A stretch of DNA of 64,000 bases from Juglans regia (GCF_001411555.2 NC_049916.1:11559945-11623944); one strand, 5' to 3'; positions 22,720 to 35,904 are shown, counted from the stretch's first letter. Notes: generated by a model from the letters alone, not told the origin. A program made the numbers and translations.

Positions 22720-22915
22720 GAAAAAGAAAAGGGCAAGGCTACTCTGCTGCCTGGGCATGCCGCCCAGGCTTTTTTTTTTTTTTGCTTTTTCTTTTCAATT
22801 TTTTTTAATATATTTAAATATTTTTAAAAAATAAAAGAAATACATCAATATACTTAAAATTACTTTTTTAATTACTAAGTAAAAAAAAAAAATTGACTAA
22901 TAGTCAACCAGAGCG
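22720..22915 (+). mobile_element. Hairpin-bearing A/T-rich element, copy 1
   Basis: A perfect stem GCCTGGGC / GCCCAGGC (22749-22756 and 22762-22769, loop ATGCC) is followed by poly-T and the shared A/T core ('tatttaaatatttttaaa', 'acttaaaattac', 'attactaagtaaaaaa'). The core also occurs at 27950 and 44100. Outer borders are not determined. Confidence 0.6.
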
Positions 22916-23324
22916 GTCAATATAGATGGGCAAAGAAGCTTTACCCAAAAGGCAAAAAAGATGCCTCTCCTTTGAGTTGTACTGGACGTGAGGTTCCAGA
23001 AAGGGATTAGGGATACCATCGACCAAAAAGAATAAATACTATTAAATAGCCTATAGCAGGGAAACGTCGAAGCTGCTTTATTCAAGGAACTTGTTGGCTT
23101 TAAATAGCCTGCTTACAACATATATAGGTACGGAATTGATAAAGATAATAGCTAGCATCTGAGTGATCAAGACGAGATCAGCAACCAATATTTGATCACG
23201 ATAAAATACTGATGCTCCTTGTTTATCTAGACTAGTACTTAAGTACTGGGACTCCTACTAAAAACTTCTCGCATCTCTTGATCATCCATCTCTAGCCAGG
23301 TAACATATACACTAAAATTCTGAT
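22916..23324. other. No gene seen
   Basis: Region 3' of the BAHD pseudogene stop; possible former 3' UTR and downstream DNA. No repeat recognised. Confidence 0.4.
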
Positions 23325-23604
23325 TTAATCCTGGACAGTTGAGTTGGAAGATGCAAATTCAAGCAGATCTTTATCTTGTTCAAATAATGCCATGTCTTCT
23401 TCACTAAGATTAATCCAAGCTTCTATTCCGCTGCCATCTCTCGTATCCATCAGAAATACGGAAATCTTGAACATCAGATTATTACCCGTAGTCACCCATG
23501 TTGGCTTCCCCAAACCAAAGTCAGCCTTTTATACTGGATATCTGCACCAGCTGGAAATGATAATGTGGTGTGTATTACCCTCTGAGGCGAGAAGACTATT
23601 AAGA

Positions 23605-26269
23605 TGTAACACTCTGTATTTTAATGTATTTTTTTAATTGAAAAATTATTTGTTATTAATTTAAAAATTTATTCTCTTGTTTTAAAATTGGTTGGATTTT
23701 TAGTGGATTTATTTTTATGATTTTAATTTTATGAAAATTATTCTGAAGTGCTTTCTTATAATTGATTATTGTAATACATTTCAATTGTTTTTCATATTAA
23801 ATTAACTTATTGTTGGGTTTAATTATTTACTTTCATTTTAATCATTACATTTGAATTATTTTATTTTACTTGCTATTTTAAAATCGTTTCCGTTAGATCA
23901 TTTTTGTGACCCAAGATATGAGGATTGGACCTCATTTCTTTCCCTACATTTTCTCTTTCCTCTTTTCTTTTTCTTCTTTTTTTTTTTTTTCTTATTTTTC
24001 TTTTCTTTTTCTCCTCTCCTCTCCCGCGCGCCGCACGACTCTCCCCCTCCCTCTCTCCGTCCGTTCCTTCATTCACCCAGCCCCGACGCCTCACGTCGCC
24101 GTGTGCGACACCGCACGGCCCACCGTCCTCCCCAGCCACCAGCGACCACCCCCTGTAATCTCAGCCCCAATCGCACCTCCGTTAGCTCCCACGAGCATCA
24201 CCAAGCCGCCGCACTCCTTGCGTCGCTGCGCCGCCGTCGTGCCACCTCCGGCTACCATCTTCTCACCACATCATTCTCAACCTCCTAGCAACCCAATGGA
24301 CCCAACCCCACCTCCGATCTATCACCGCTGAAGCCCCACCATCAACATTTCCGTTTTGGGTATTTTAGCCTTCAACCGCGTATTGCGCCACCACCCACGG
24401 CCAACCACCACCACCACTAGTTTCACCGACATCCCTAAGCCCTACCCTATCAATCTCGGGTCTTCGTTTACACTCGTTCAAAAGTGGGTTTTTGAGACCC
24501 ACGGCCACAGTGCATTTGGCACTGTTTTGTTGCTGCGTTGCTGCTTCTAGCACCTCTGTGATCTTTTAAAAATTATATTATAGCATTGTAAGTATTTTTC
24601 CAAAGAAATTTTGAGATTTAAATATATTTTTACGGTAATTTATATTTACTGTGAATTGGTTGGTTGTGCCGGACTCAGTCTGAGGAGTAAGGGGGTCGGT
24701 TGGATTGGATGATGGAGTTGTTTGTGTGAGATTGGTTTATGCTATGAAATTTGTTGGCTGTTTCTGGTTTAAATATTGGTGTTTTGAGTTTGACGTTGGT
24801 TATGGTGGATACTGGTGATTTTTAGGAAGTGATGATATATTTTGGGATTATGGGGGTTTTAAGTGTTGAGATATTAAAATAGGTTATTTTAGAAGGTTAG
24901 GCTTAAATATCGAAATCCGTGATTGATTGAAAACTTACGAAAATTATGTTATTATTTTTATAGGTGACGATTTATATTCGACTCCACATTTTTTAGGAAA
25001 ATTCTGAAAAGCTAAGTTATCCAGGTAAGCGGGGTTCCTATGCTAGGTTTTATACAAGTTAATAAGACTGAGGTTGATTTTATGAAAACTTGCATATTTT
25101 GTGATATGATGGGAACTTGTGAAAACAAAGATCAACCTTGGTCACTTATCTGCATTATTCATGAAATCTGTGTAAAAAAGGAAAAACATGTTTCGACATG
25201 CATTGTGTAGACATGAGCTAAATTCTATCATGTGTTTTCTGAAATCTGAAAAAGGGAGTGATATTGAGAATATGGAAAATTGTGCATTTATTTAGAAAGA
25301 TGTTATGGCTTTTTGTTGTCAGTATGTGTAAACTGTCTGATTCTGTTTTGGTACTCTGTATTATTTTGATATAACATCTGAAAACCTTTGGCATGGTATA
25401 CTGGTATTTGTATCTGACTCTGTCTCTGCTCTGCTCTGTTATGCTCTGCTCTGTTTGGGTTGGTACCAACTTTTCTGTCTCTGAGTGCATCTACTTTGGA
25501 AACAAAGTGGTTTTATTGTGGTCTTTCCTGTGTGCACACTCGGGGCTCCGAGAAGAATAAAGGAAAGATTTCACCTCTGTCTCTGCCTGGTTTGGCCACC
25601 GGGGTTAGCGCAACCCTACCACAGGGGTGAAACATGGTCTCTGCTCTGTGTGATGCTCTGTTTTGATCTGATGATGATACTCTGTTTATGTTATGCCAAT
25701 GTATCATGAGTTTTACGTGTCTTAAAACCATCGCTCTGTTACTTTTGAAAATATGTTCTGCTCTGCATGATAACTTTGGAAAATGTTTTGTTCTGCATGC
25801 TATACTTTGTAAATGCTCATGTTTGCACGCTAGCATATGTTTTCTGCTTACTGAGTTGTTGATAACTCACCCCTTATCTTCATAATATTTTTCAGATGAT
25901 GTGGAGAGTCCAACTAGGGACCTGGATTAGATTGGTGAGCATGATTAAACTGAGGAAAGGATGTTAGAAGAAGGAATTCTGATGTCCTTTAGTTTTAATG
26001 TCTTTTAGATTTAATTATATCTTGGGCTTGGATTTAGTAAGAGTTATGAAATTATTAGTTTGGCTTGTTATGACTACTGGAAGATTGTGGACTCCTTAGT
26101 TTAGTTTGCTGCAGTAATGACTTCGTGGAGTTTTCAGTGTGGTTATTTAGAGTACATGAGATTGAGTTTTGCTAATAAAGTTTTGGAGTTTTATTTTAAT
26201 TGTGTTGGAAAATATGTTCTTAAGTGACAGGTAGTAATTCTCCAGGCCAACCGGGTTTGGGGCGTTACA
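23605..26269 (+). mobile_element. Solo LTR, family D (D1), TSD TAAGA
   Basis: It starts TGTAACACTC and ends GGGGCGTTACA, flanked by TAAGA at 23600-23604 and 26270-26274. There is no internal region, so it is a solo LTR left by recombination. Inside are a pyrimidine-rich run (23937-24060), a C-rich exon-like region to 24550, TATAG|GTGACGATTT (24964), CCAG|GTAAGC (25025), a 'cctaccacaggggtg' block (25615), the inverted repeat at 25852 and TTTTTCAG|ATGATG (25896). The Pro/Arg-rich open frames at 23850-24330 are LTR sequence, not host genes. Confidence 0.95.
25852..25869. repeat. LTR D1 inverted repeat TGAGTT..AACTCA
   Basis: Six-base arms with a six-base loop, 26 bases before a T-rich tract and CAG. 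The same position and form recur in other LTR families of the window. Confidence 0.75.
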
Positions 26270-27321
26270 TAAGATGTGTGATATCTTGACTAACCACAGA
26301 GAAAGCCTCGTCCCCAGATAACTTTGTTGCATAATCTTCACTAAAAGCTTCCTTTCCTTTCCTTAACTAAGTAACCAATCGATGCAACTGTATCTCATTG
26401 TCTGTTGTTTCTCGCCCAAAAAACCAAAAGAGATTTCCCAAAGCATTTTTAGGAAAGGGTGGAGTAAGCCTTTCGCGGATGTTCACCGCTTGGTTCAGTC
26501 TAGATGGCAATAGAAATTGACTTTTAGATCTTGAGACAATTATTGCACATTTCCAAATAAGAGAAGAGACTGCTTCAAAGCGTGTGGGTTGCAGAACGTT
26601 GTCATTGGCGGCTTTTGCCTTGAGAGCATCAATCTTTGGTGCATCAAACACGTACCTCCTTGAAACAGTCGTCTCGCTCGCCAAGCTGATGGCTAGTGGC
26701 TGCAACGTATGTTGTATTCTCGAAGGTATGCGAGATGCGGCACTGAATTCCGGAGGCAGCACTGCCTCACCAGACGTGGCAAGAGCCGCGCCAGCCCAAC
26801 TATTTATGAACATGCTAGTCATGGCTGCATCGGCTATCTTGTGGGAAACACACACACCAATGGCCAATCCGCCACATTCAAAGAAGCAAGCTTGAACTAG
26901 AACCAAAGGTTCCAAGCTTGGTTCTAGAGGTTCAGTCACTTTTGGAAGAAAGTGGTACAACATTTTCTGTTCGGGACGTTGTTCAAGAATGTCTGAGAGA
27001 TGGCAATTGACTCAAGCTTCCAAATAATCAACGCCAACATCGTTGCACTCAATTGAGACATTATTTTTTACTCTCCCAGCAAGTGGATAGAAATGACGCA
27101 GGGTTTCAGACAATGATGTCTTTAGCCTATGGGATATATCAACGGCCTTGAAATGGGGAAGATCACAAGGGTTGTTTGAGTAGAATATCACCACTGATAT
27201 ATAAATTTGGGGTGATAGCTGATCTAAAAGGGAGAGGTCGAAGCATCTAAGATGATGGGGAGTTGGATAGGAAGGTTTGTTTTATTACGTCTCTATTGAT
27301 CATCTCAACTTTGATCTCCAT

Positions 27322-27869
27322 GGCTAGCTATTTGTTCACTTACTCTTGTACTTTCATATATATATATATAGAGAAATATTCCAAGAAAGTTTTATACTAT
27401 TTAAACATGTGATTTGTCATTTTTTTCTTCTATTTAAGTACGCACATATTTAAATATTAAGATATAAAGAAAAATGATAAATTACATATTGATCAAGTAA
27501 TGATGTAAGATTTCAATTTAGAATTATTCATATTTATAGCACCGCTTCAACATTAGAAGCTTCTCCTAAACCAATTTTACAATTAATGAAGTATGTGTTC
27601 TTAACGAACTACTCACGTACGGCATTTGATGTAATTTAAACTCATCACATCTTATTATCCCTAAACCAACTACTCATCTTGTCTAGGGATAAAACGTGGA
27701 TCGAGACCGACCGGTCTCAGTCTCGGTCCAGACCGAAACGGTTGGTCCGTTTGGTCCAACTGAACCGTTTATCACCCCTAATACTAGTAGTTGGCTTCAT
27801 TTATTGCACACGACTCTTTCCTCGCCTGTAAAGCGCATTTATACCCAACATGGTAAATTTAAAAAAAGG
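27322..27869. other. No gene; upstream region of the BAHD pseudogene
   Basis: Contains a (TA)n run at 27355-27371 and A/T-rich DNA. A G/C-richer patch at 27695-27775 ('gaccgaccggtctcag') is not classifiable. Confidence 0.4.
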
Positions 27870-28110
27870 ACCATGCTACAGGCGCCGCTCCCAGCCACCG
27901 CTGGGAGCTATAGTTAATTATAGGATTTTATTTATTTATTTATTTACTTTTTTATACATATATTTTTTAATACTTTTAAATATTTTTAAAAAAAATAAAA
28001 AAATCATAATATTATTAAAAAATAATTTCTTAATCATTAAGTAAAAAAAAAAAGAAAATAAAAATGGTAGATTGGAGTAGTAGATTTGAGTGGAAAGAAC
28101 AGTATTATCC
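27870..28110 (+). mobile_element. Hairpin-bearing A/T-rich element, copy 2
   Basis: A perfect stem GCTCCCAGC / GCTGGGAGC (27887-27895 and 27900-27908, loop CACC) is followed by '(tta)tttattta', the A/T core 'aatatttttaaaaaaaataa' and 'taatcattaagtaaaaaa', as in copies 1 and 3. Confidence 0.6.
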
Positions 28111-29556
28111 TTTAAAAAATGTGTATTCAGCTTGTCAGACAAGCTGAAAATCTTTTTTTTTTTTTTTAAATATCAAATTGAACCTTTTGTTCAAAACGCA
28201 GTGTCTCTAATTTTAAAAACGCTTTAGGTATAAGCTTACCAAATAGTAAAAATCTTCTTAATAGTAGAACTTTTGAGTATAATCTTACAATTAAAGGTTC
28301 TACTATAGAAAATTTTATTTCCTATTGCAATGATCCCAAATAACAACTTAATTTAAAATATGAGCACGTTTCAAATCTTAATCCTCAGATATTCATTTTT
28401 CTCTTTCTATTTATGGAATATTTACTTCGCAAAAAACTAAATACAATGGAGTTAACAACTAGTTATATAACTTCAGCTGCAAAGGTGGGACCCGTCAGCG
28501 ACTATAAACTTGATTAAAACGCTACGACAACAAATTTACGAGTACATAATGATCACTTTTGATTAATTGTATGTTTTTTTTTATTTATGGGTTTGTTGTG
28601 TAAACTGTATTTTGGTATGATACTCCATACGATGTGATGAATGTAAGTGGTGTATGTAAGATTGTTCATCAGGATTAGATTTTTTTTGGGGCTCGGTCCA
28701 AAACCCGGTTATCTAGATTCCGATTATAGATTCCTGTCTAGAATAAACCCGGTTCAATACTCGCATAACAATACCCAGGTACACCCAATACCCGGGTTTT
28801 ATTTTAAACCAAACCCATTGTCAAAACGACGCCGTAAATCAAAACGGCATCATTTTGACACTAGGGTTAAAAACCCTTCCCCATTCCTGTATCCCTCTCT
28901 CTCTCTCTCTCCGAAGAAACCCTAGCCTCCCTCCCTCAATGCCGAACTGTCTATTGAAAAAATCCCATCATCCTCGTGACCCCATCACCATCGTCGTCAA
29001 CTTGTTGTCATCTTCGTGATCCCAAGGTTTGTTCTCTTCATTTTATTCTGATTTGGGTCTATTTTATGCTGAAATTTCATGACTAAGTTTGCAAATGCTT
29101 GAGGCATTTTCTCTATCTCTTTAACTATCTCTCTGCGCATGGTGAGAAATTGAGAATACTAAAAATGGTTTGGCACAATTTGTGAATTGAGATTGACCCA
29201 ACTAGGAAAATAATCACACGTCGGTTCACCGTTGTTGCATGTTGGATATGCAGTCCTAGGTGGTTCATGAAACTTGATGAATATTTCCAACAAGAATTCA
29301 ACGTTGAGTATTAAGATGGTTGCATTTGAACATTTTATTGCATCACATATCTACTTGATGAGATCGAATTGATCATTTAATTAGAGACGAGTATTTTAGA
29401 TTGATTAATTTTCTTTTAAGATTTAAAAAAGTAGTGGGTTCCCTTAACATTTAACAATATGTCTGAAGAAATTTTTATGATTTTTTTTTATTTATTTTGG
29501 AAATTAAAAATGTTAAAAAATGTTATAGATTGATTGAGAGAAGACCTGTCTTTAAA
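28111..29556. other. No confident gene
   Basis: A/T-rich DNA, then a segment (28650-29030) with 'aaaacgacgccgtaaatc', a (CT)n run and 'aaaccctagcc', words typical of plant 5' UTRs or LTR leaders, and a possible AAG|GTTTGT donor near 29025. No coding exon can be named. The last five bases, TTAAA, are the TSD of LTR E. Confidence 0.4.
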
Positions 29557-29954
29557 TGTAACACCCCTCTCATTCTTTCTGACGTAAGCAAACTTGACTG
29601 TGAGTCTCATTATGCATGCCGAATCTAGATGGCGTGTTTTTAAAGATATTATGTGATTTCTAAAGCCAGCTCAGTGTTTTAGAGCCCTCAAATATTTTAA
29701 ATGCCCTAGAAATATTTATATGGGGTATTTTCAGTATTATTGAACCAAGAGTGATTTTAAATAAGACAATTATAACATTTTTTAAGAGCTCCAAAAATAT
29801 TATAATTATAGGAAATCATTTTATTAAAATGATTTTAGTTATTTAAAATGTTATGTGATTTAAATTATGTTGAAAGCACTAATTAATTAGATGGTTTTAT
29901 TCTCTTAAAGTAATTAGCAAAAACTTCATCATTTTATTAACGATGGACGAATAT

Positions 29955-32683
29955 TGTGAGATCTCTAGTTTTTCATGTGTTTTTAATTCCTTTTTATTTT
30001 ATTTAATTGTGTTAATTTATTTTTGTTATTTAGTGTGTTTCTGGTTTTGGGCCGTGTGTGTGTGTTTAAGCCAGCCCATGAGAAATCAGGGCCTAGCCTG
30101 TGCGGCTTAAAACCCAGCCTCTCCCCTTAGTTGAACGGCACCGTTTTGGTCAAGGAAAAGCTAGGGCTTTATCTTTTTCTCCTTTGGCGCCGCACGTCTT
30201 CTTCCTTCTTCTTCTCCTAGCAGCTGCTGCCATCACCTTGTGAACTTAGTCACGCACTTCATCCTCGAGCCGCCACCTCTTCCTTCAATTGATCTCTGGG
30301 TGTTGTTTGGTGGGACTCCGAATTTGTTCGCTGTCAAGCCGTCGATCCACGAGGGCCACCACTTTCCACCTCGAGCTTCCTTGCTTGCCTCCGTGTCCTT
30401 CGGCTACGCCATACCTCATCTGCTGTCAAGCCACCACTTCACCTCACAACCCACATTGCCACTCGTCCACGCGAAGTCATTTCACTCCTCCATGGCTTGC
30501 TGCCATTTTTGTTCTTCTTCCACCCGTGCGACACGTATGCCTTGCAAACTACCATGCTTGGCCTATTTATAGGCCACGGCTTCTACAATAAAACTTGTCG
30601 AGTTCATCATCTTCCTCTCTTGTTTTAGGCATCTTCTATTCTAGTTGATTGATGTCTTGTTCTGTATTTTTGTTGGTGAAACCGTGAGCTTGTGTAGCTG
30701 TAATGAACCTGCTTGTAAATGTTGTTGTGATAAGGAGATGATGGAAATGGAGGAACTACGATTGCTGTTGGACTCTTTATGATTTCTATTTTAATGAGGA
30801 AGATTATGGGAAATAGAGATCTACGGCTACTGCAATAAAAACTGATGCACACAATATGTTTGATAATATGCTAAAGAAATACTAAATCGCTACGGGAGTG
30901 CTTCGAGGGCTCCCAAACCTCCATAACAGAAAATTACTCAAGCTACAAAATATTCAGATTCAAGATATCGTCTCCCACCCTTCCTGTGTGGGTTATAACA
31001 GATGCCTAAAAAATTACTAGAGTACCCTTAAACTATAACAAACTAAATATAAGAAAAACTACATTGTTTTACTGCTTTTAAAACACTACATTACATTTAT
31101 TAAAACTGTGTTGTATAATAGAAATCAGCTCCAGTTGTGCCTTTAAGCTCGCGATGTCGTTTCTTCAAGTACCAACTTCAGATGGAACTTCCACCTCAGG
31201 TTCCTAACAGTAGCTTTGCCGAGCTCTGTTGAGCTCTAAAATTGTGAAAATTTTACTCGGTTTCTTGGAGAATTTTCTACTTGCTGTAGGTTGAGATTTT
31301 CATCCTTTTTCATAGATTGAATTTCTTTTGAGAGAATCCACTAGTAAAGCGACTGTTTTAATTCTTGAAAATCACTATTGCCGCCGTTGAGTTGCCTTGA
31401 GCAACGCCCCTTTCTCTTGATCTTTCAAAATTTTCCATCTTCATTGGTATGTAATTTTTCAGTTTTAAAATAATATTATTGTAATTGTCATATGTAAACT
31501 ATAACTATTGGCATGTTGGAAATTGGGTCGTGGGCCGTTAAAGTGTTGGGTTGTGATTGTGGTTGGTTTTGGTGTTGGTGTTGGGCCTTGGGCCGGATTG
31601 GAGGACGAGATTATGCGTGTAGTTGCTTGTAAATTGTATTTTTGTATTATTGTGAATTTGTAAATGAGACATTTAAATGTATTCCAATAAACTATTGTAA
31701 TGCATATTTATTGTTTTTAATAATTTGTATTGTGATGTCACGTTGTCTGTTTGGATTTATGAATAAATATGTGGGTGCGTGTGTATCACGACCCAAAGTC
31801 GAGATGAGGCAATATCTTGGTGGAGCTCCTCTGGTCACTCGAGAGTGTAACAGACTGACGTGACGTCCCCTGAGTTGTCGCAAGGCGACGACGGGAATGG
31901 ACCAGACGGTAACGCTCTCGTACCGATTCCGTGACCTTTTGGCTGGCGAGGTTAGAGGATGCTTAGCCATGTACACGCTGGACGCGGAACTGGACATTGA
32001 TCGTTAGCAAGTCTCATGCATGAAATTTACCTGTGGTGTGACAATGAGAGCCAGGGCGTGCGTACGGTCCATAGGGGAGACCATGGTGTATGCATAATAA
32101 AATAATGGTTATGATTGGGACAAAATGAGATTTTTGGCATGAGTAGTTAAAAGGGTATTTTTGGGAATAAGAATGTGGATTTTGTTTTATGCAATATTTG
32201 TCCGTATGGGGACGCATGATTATATTAATGTGTTTTAAATCTCTTGGATGTTGCTTGGTTAATTACTTGCTGAGATGTCATAATCTCATTGTGGTGTTTT
32301 ATCTTACGGTTCAGTTTTATGGTGTCGTAGAGTCTGACGCAGAGCCCGAGTATGAACCTGAGGGGCCGACTCCGCTAGAAGTTTAAGTTGCTGATTTATT
32401 GTTCAGTGTTATGAGATTTGTTTCCCTTATGTTATTTCCTATCTTTAATTTATCTGTCGGATGACTATATAATTCTTGTAAAGTTATTTTACTGTTTTGA
32501 AACAATTTTGGTACTTAATAAAGAAAGACTTTTTTATTTCTCCGCTGCGAATATTATTTTTGTACACTTATTGCATTTTGTACACACTCTGAGCACTGGT
32601 AGTTGGGGTGCGTGATTCGTGTGGTCATCATTCCGGTGTCACGAACTCCACACAAATAACACGTGGGGGTCGAGGGCGCCACA
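29955..32683 (+). mobile_element. Solo LTR F nested in LTR E, TSD AATAT
   Basis: 2,729 bp start TGTGAGATCTC and end GGGCGCCACA, flanked by AATAT at 29950-29954 and 32684-32688. Inside are a C-rich leader (30180-30560), a TTGGTATGTAA donor-like site (about 31446), the inverted repeat at 32271 and a following acidic frame (VESDAEPEYEPEGPTPLEV, ending at 32386). No PBS or coding interior. Confidence 0.93.
32271..32288. repeat. LTR F inverted repeat TGAGAT..ATCTCA
   Basis: Six-base perfect arms around GTCATA, at the equivalent place to the D, E, G and H motifs. Confidence 0.75.
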
Positions 32684-35600
32684 AATATTATTTTATAAAC
32701 TAAATTTTAGTTTAAATAATATTCTATATTAATTAATCTCATTGTTTTTAAGTTAAATCGGTGTTTAATCTCTTACCGTTAGATCGTTTTGAAGCCCTCA
32801 AGGTAAAGGGCTTGGATTAAAACCCAGGCCCCTCTCTCTTTTGTCCCTCACTTTCCCTTTCCCTCTCTCTCTCTTCTCTCCCTTCAGCTTATGTTGCACG
32901 CCCCCTCTCCCTCTCACCCGATTCTCTTCTCCTCCAGCTCGGCGCCGTCGCAAGCTGCCCAGCCTCACCGCCACCACCGGCGACTCCCCCTCACACTGGC
33001 AACCAAGCCAGCCACCACCGAGCTCCCCCACGCACAATTCTCTCTCCCCTCCGGCGGTAGCCCAACTAAAATCTCTCCCCCTTGCGCCATCGTACGCAGA
33101 CACCCAGGCCACCGAGCACCACCACAAGAATCCCCATCCCCTGACCTTCCCATTCCTCCTCCCCTTGACCCGAAGCCGGTAGCCCCACCCTCACAGGCAC
33201 ACAGCTCCTCCAATGCATGGGTTCTCTATACCCACGGTCGAGCTCAGCCTCCCCAGACCACCACACCACCACCAGGAGCCTCCTCCCTCACCGACATCCT
33301 CCCCTAGCCATCCCCATGCCCAGCCGAACGACATAGCTCTCCCACGCTCTCTAACTCTCTCACAGGTGTTCCTCCACTTAATGGCCAGATCCGCCGCCTC
33401 CAGCCATCGTGGTGCCACCCCTTCGACACCACAAGCTCTACCACACCTCCCTCAGCCCTCCATGGCCAGCCCATGACCAACCAAGCCCTCCCTTCGATTT
33501 CCCATGTTGAAACCCATGGCCTAAACTCCTCCACAAGCCGTCGTGTCTCCGACGTGTGCCACCCCTGCACCACCACCCTAGGACCACGACCCAACCCTCC
33601 TACACATAGATCCGCACCTATAGCCATTTTCAATGACCCAAATAGCCACTATACACGGCCTTAGCCGCCACCCACAGACTCCCCACCATGTTGGCCACCC
33701 TTGCATAACCAAGATCCACCCACTAGAATCCTAGATCCGGTCCCTGAGATAGTCCCATTGTAAGGTCATAGTAGTGACCGCTACTGCCCAAGCTAGTGGC
33801 TTCTGATACCATTGGTGATGCTTGACAACGAGCAACGCACGGGTTATCCCGTCAATGGTATAACTCTCTTCCCTTTATCCTCGTTATTATGTTAATTGGT
33901 TGGTTTGGTTGTGGACTGTACTGTTAGTAATTGTGGAATTCGTTGTGCGATGAAGTGTTGGGCATATCTGTGTAGTGAGCTTTGAAGTGTTGTGGACTGT
34001 GTTGTGAAGTGTGTGTTGTAGTAATGATGTGGCATAGTGTGTGAAGGGAGTACACATGGAGTGTACTCCATGTGCTGGAGTGATGCATCATATGGTGTGT
34101 ATGCCGTAGTGGTGATGTGGCACAGCGTGTGTGAAGTGGAGTACACAGAGTGTACTCCATGAGGTGCAGCGACACACCATGTGGCGTGTCGCGAACATAG
34201 GGATGCTTGCATAGTTGATGGGCATAGAGCATGATGAGTAGTGTTTGGAACTATGGAATAGTGTCCCGAAGTAGCTATGATGTGGCTTGTAGTCTGAGGT
34301 TATAGGTGTCACCGTGTAGTTGACTTATGGCTGGGAGTATGTGCGAAGTGACAAAATAAGTGTAAGAGTAGCGCAGCGGAAACATGATGGGGCAATGTCA
34401 AGAAGTGACATGGTTAAACAAGAAGTTGTGCTTGTGATGGGTGAGGAGTTAGTGTAAGAATGGCATAGTGGGAATGTTACGAGATGTCACGATGTGACAA
34501 GAGTACGTGAGGGACCGTACTCCAAATGAGTTAGAAGTTGGCATAGAAATGATGTAGCGGGATGTCAGGTGACGTTACAAGGTCATGGTGTAGCTTGGGA
34601 GTAGTCTCGAGCTATGACGTCACATAAGGTGTAGTTATGAATGAAGTCTTGTCATATTAAGTGTTGGGATGAACTATCAAGAGGGACGGGTAGCATGAAG
34701 AATCATGCTAGCCGAGTTAAGAGAAGGTTGTTATCAGAGTATGGAGCTTGTTTACACAAGCAGGTGATCAACATGTTATATGTTGGTCTTAGGTGATAAG
34801 GTGTAAAGTATGTGTGTAATCTGGTTAGACACATGTGCCGGACAGATTCACCATATATAGTGGGTAATCTGTTCTAAGCATGGTTACATGGTACTTAAGC
34901 CTTAAAGTTGGCTTAAAGCCATGTGGCGTGTATGGATGGGAATGAGGATTTAGTGTGAGCTAAGATGCATGAAGGTAGTAACGGGTGTATTGTCTTGGAT
35001 TGGGATGCGTAACTTTGTTGGTCAGAATTATGCATCGAAATGTGGTCAATAGGAAGAGTAAGACGAAGGTCTTGGCATCTTGACCCTAAGGTGAATCGTG
35101 GAGGTTCACTTTAGTGGATGAGCACTCGATGTAAGACTGTAAGTAGATCCCGATGGTTTTAGCATACTAAGGGAAACATAAGAGCACGAGATAGAATGAG
35201 TGTTTCAAGTGACGTGTAGTTCTATTCTAAGTTTAGTTGCTTATGCACTAGATAGAAAATGACGTCAAGGTTATGTGTATGCATGTAGGTTGCCATCTGA
35301 CATGCATATGAATGGACTGCATGATATGAAAGTAGCATGGAGTCCAGGTAAGTATTATGTTCATACTCTTCTAGAGTTTTCTAACTGACATGAAAATGAA
35401 ATGGTTCTCTCTACGATGCTTTACGAAACGAAATGAAAAGACCTTTTATGAAAAATCGTGCTAAGTGTTCAAAGGTATACGTATGTATGACCCTTCTTGG
35501 CATCCCCTTTTCATGCAACCAAAGTATTAATTGTATGCATGTGAATGGATGACTATACGTACTATCTATTGTATGTATTTTCACGAAATGAGATGTGAGG

Positions 35601-35904
35601 CTTATGCCTCGTGCTTTTAAGCGATGCTTCAAATGACGCGAAGAAAGTGTTTTAAACGTCCTTATGAACTGATGTTAAAAGGTCTCTATGAACTTATACT
35701 TTATAAATGCCATGAAAGATGATGTTTAAGCCCATGCTTCTAAATGACGTTTTTCCCTGAACGAACTATTAAATGAAAATGACTGAAAAGGAAAAGACTG
35801 AATGAAAGGAAATGACTGAACTGAAAGAAAGGACTAAACGTTTAATGTATGAAAATACTTAACAACCACCATGAATGAATGCAAAGGCTACCAAAGGATT
35901 GGGC

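Larger units (their letters stand above)
23325..27321 (-). pseudogene. BAHD acyltransferase pseudogene (vinorine synthase-like), split by solo LTR D1
   Basis: BAHD enzymes transfer acyl groups from acyl-CoA to alcohols or amines of plant metabolites in the cytosol. Reading minus from ATG at 27321: MEIKVEMINRDVIK, then a ~4-bp insertion shifts frame, then PHHLRCFDLSLLDQL, YSNNPCDLP, LKTSLSETLRHFYPLAGR, VDYLEA, stop (27010 area), LPKVTEPLEPSLEPL, the catalytic HKIAD (family HxxxD), LIWKCAI, a TAG stop after LHRLVT, and LRKGKEAFSEDYATKL. The LTR (23605-26269) then interrupts. After it come ISSWCRYPV, a TAA where Tyr is expected, the structural DFGLGKPTWV (family DFGWG) and LSEEDMALFEQDKDLLEFASS, ending at 23325. 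Without the LTR the frame is about 440 codons, normal for the family, and seems intronless. One frameshift, three stops and the insertion make it dead. The specific substrate cannot be told. Confidence 0.93.

Noticed and set aside
23850..24331. Long Pro/Ser/Arg-rich frames on both strands
   Set aside because: Compositional effect of the CT- and C-rich part of solo LTR D1; all frames are open together.
32798..33664. Set of 60-138 codon frames in a G/C-rich block
   Set aside because: Lies inside solo LTR E, open on both strands in many frames, with no recognised domain.
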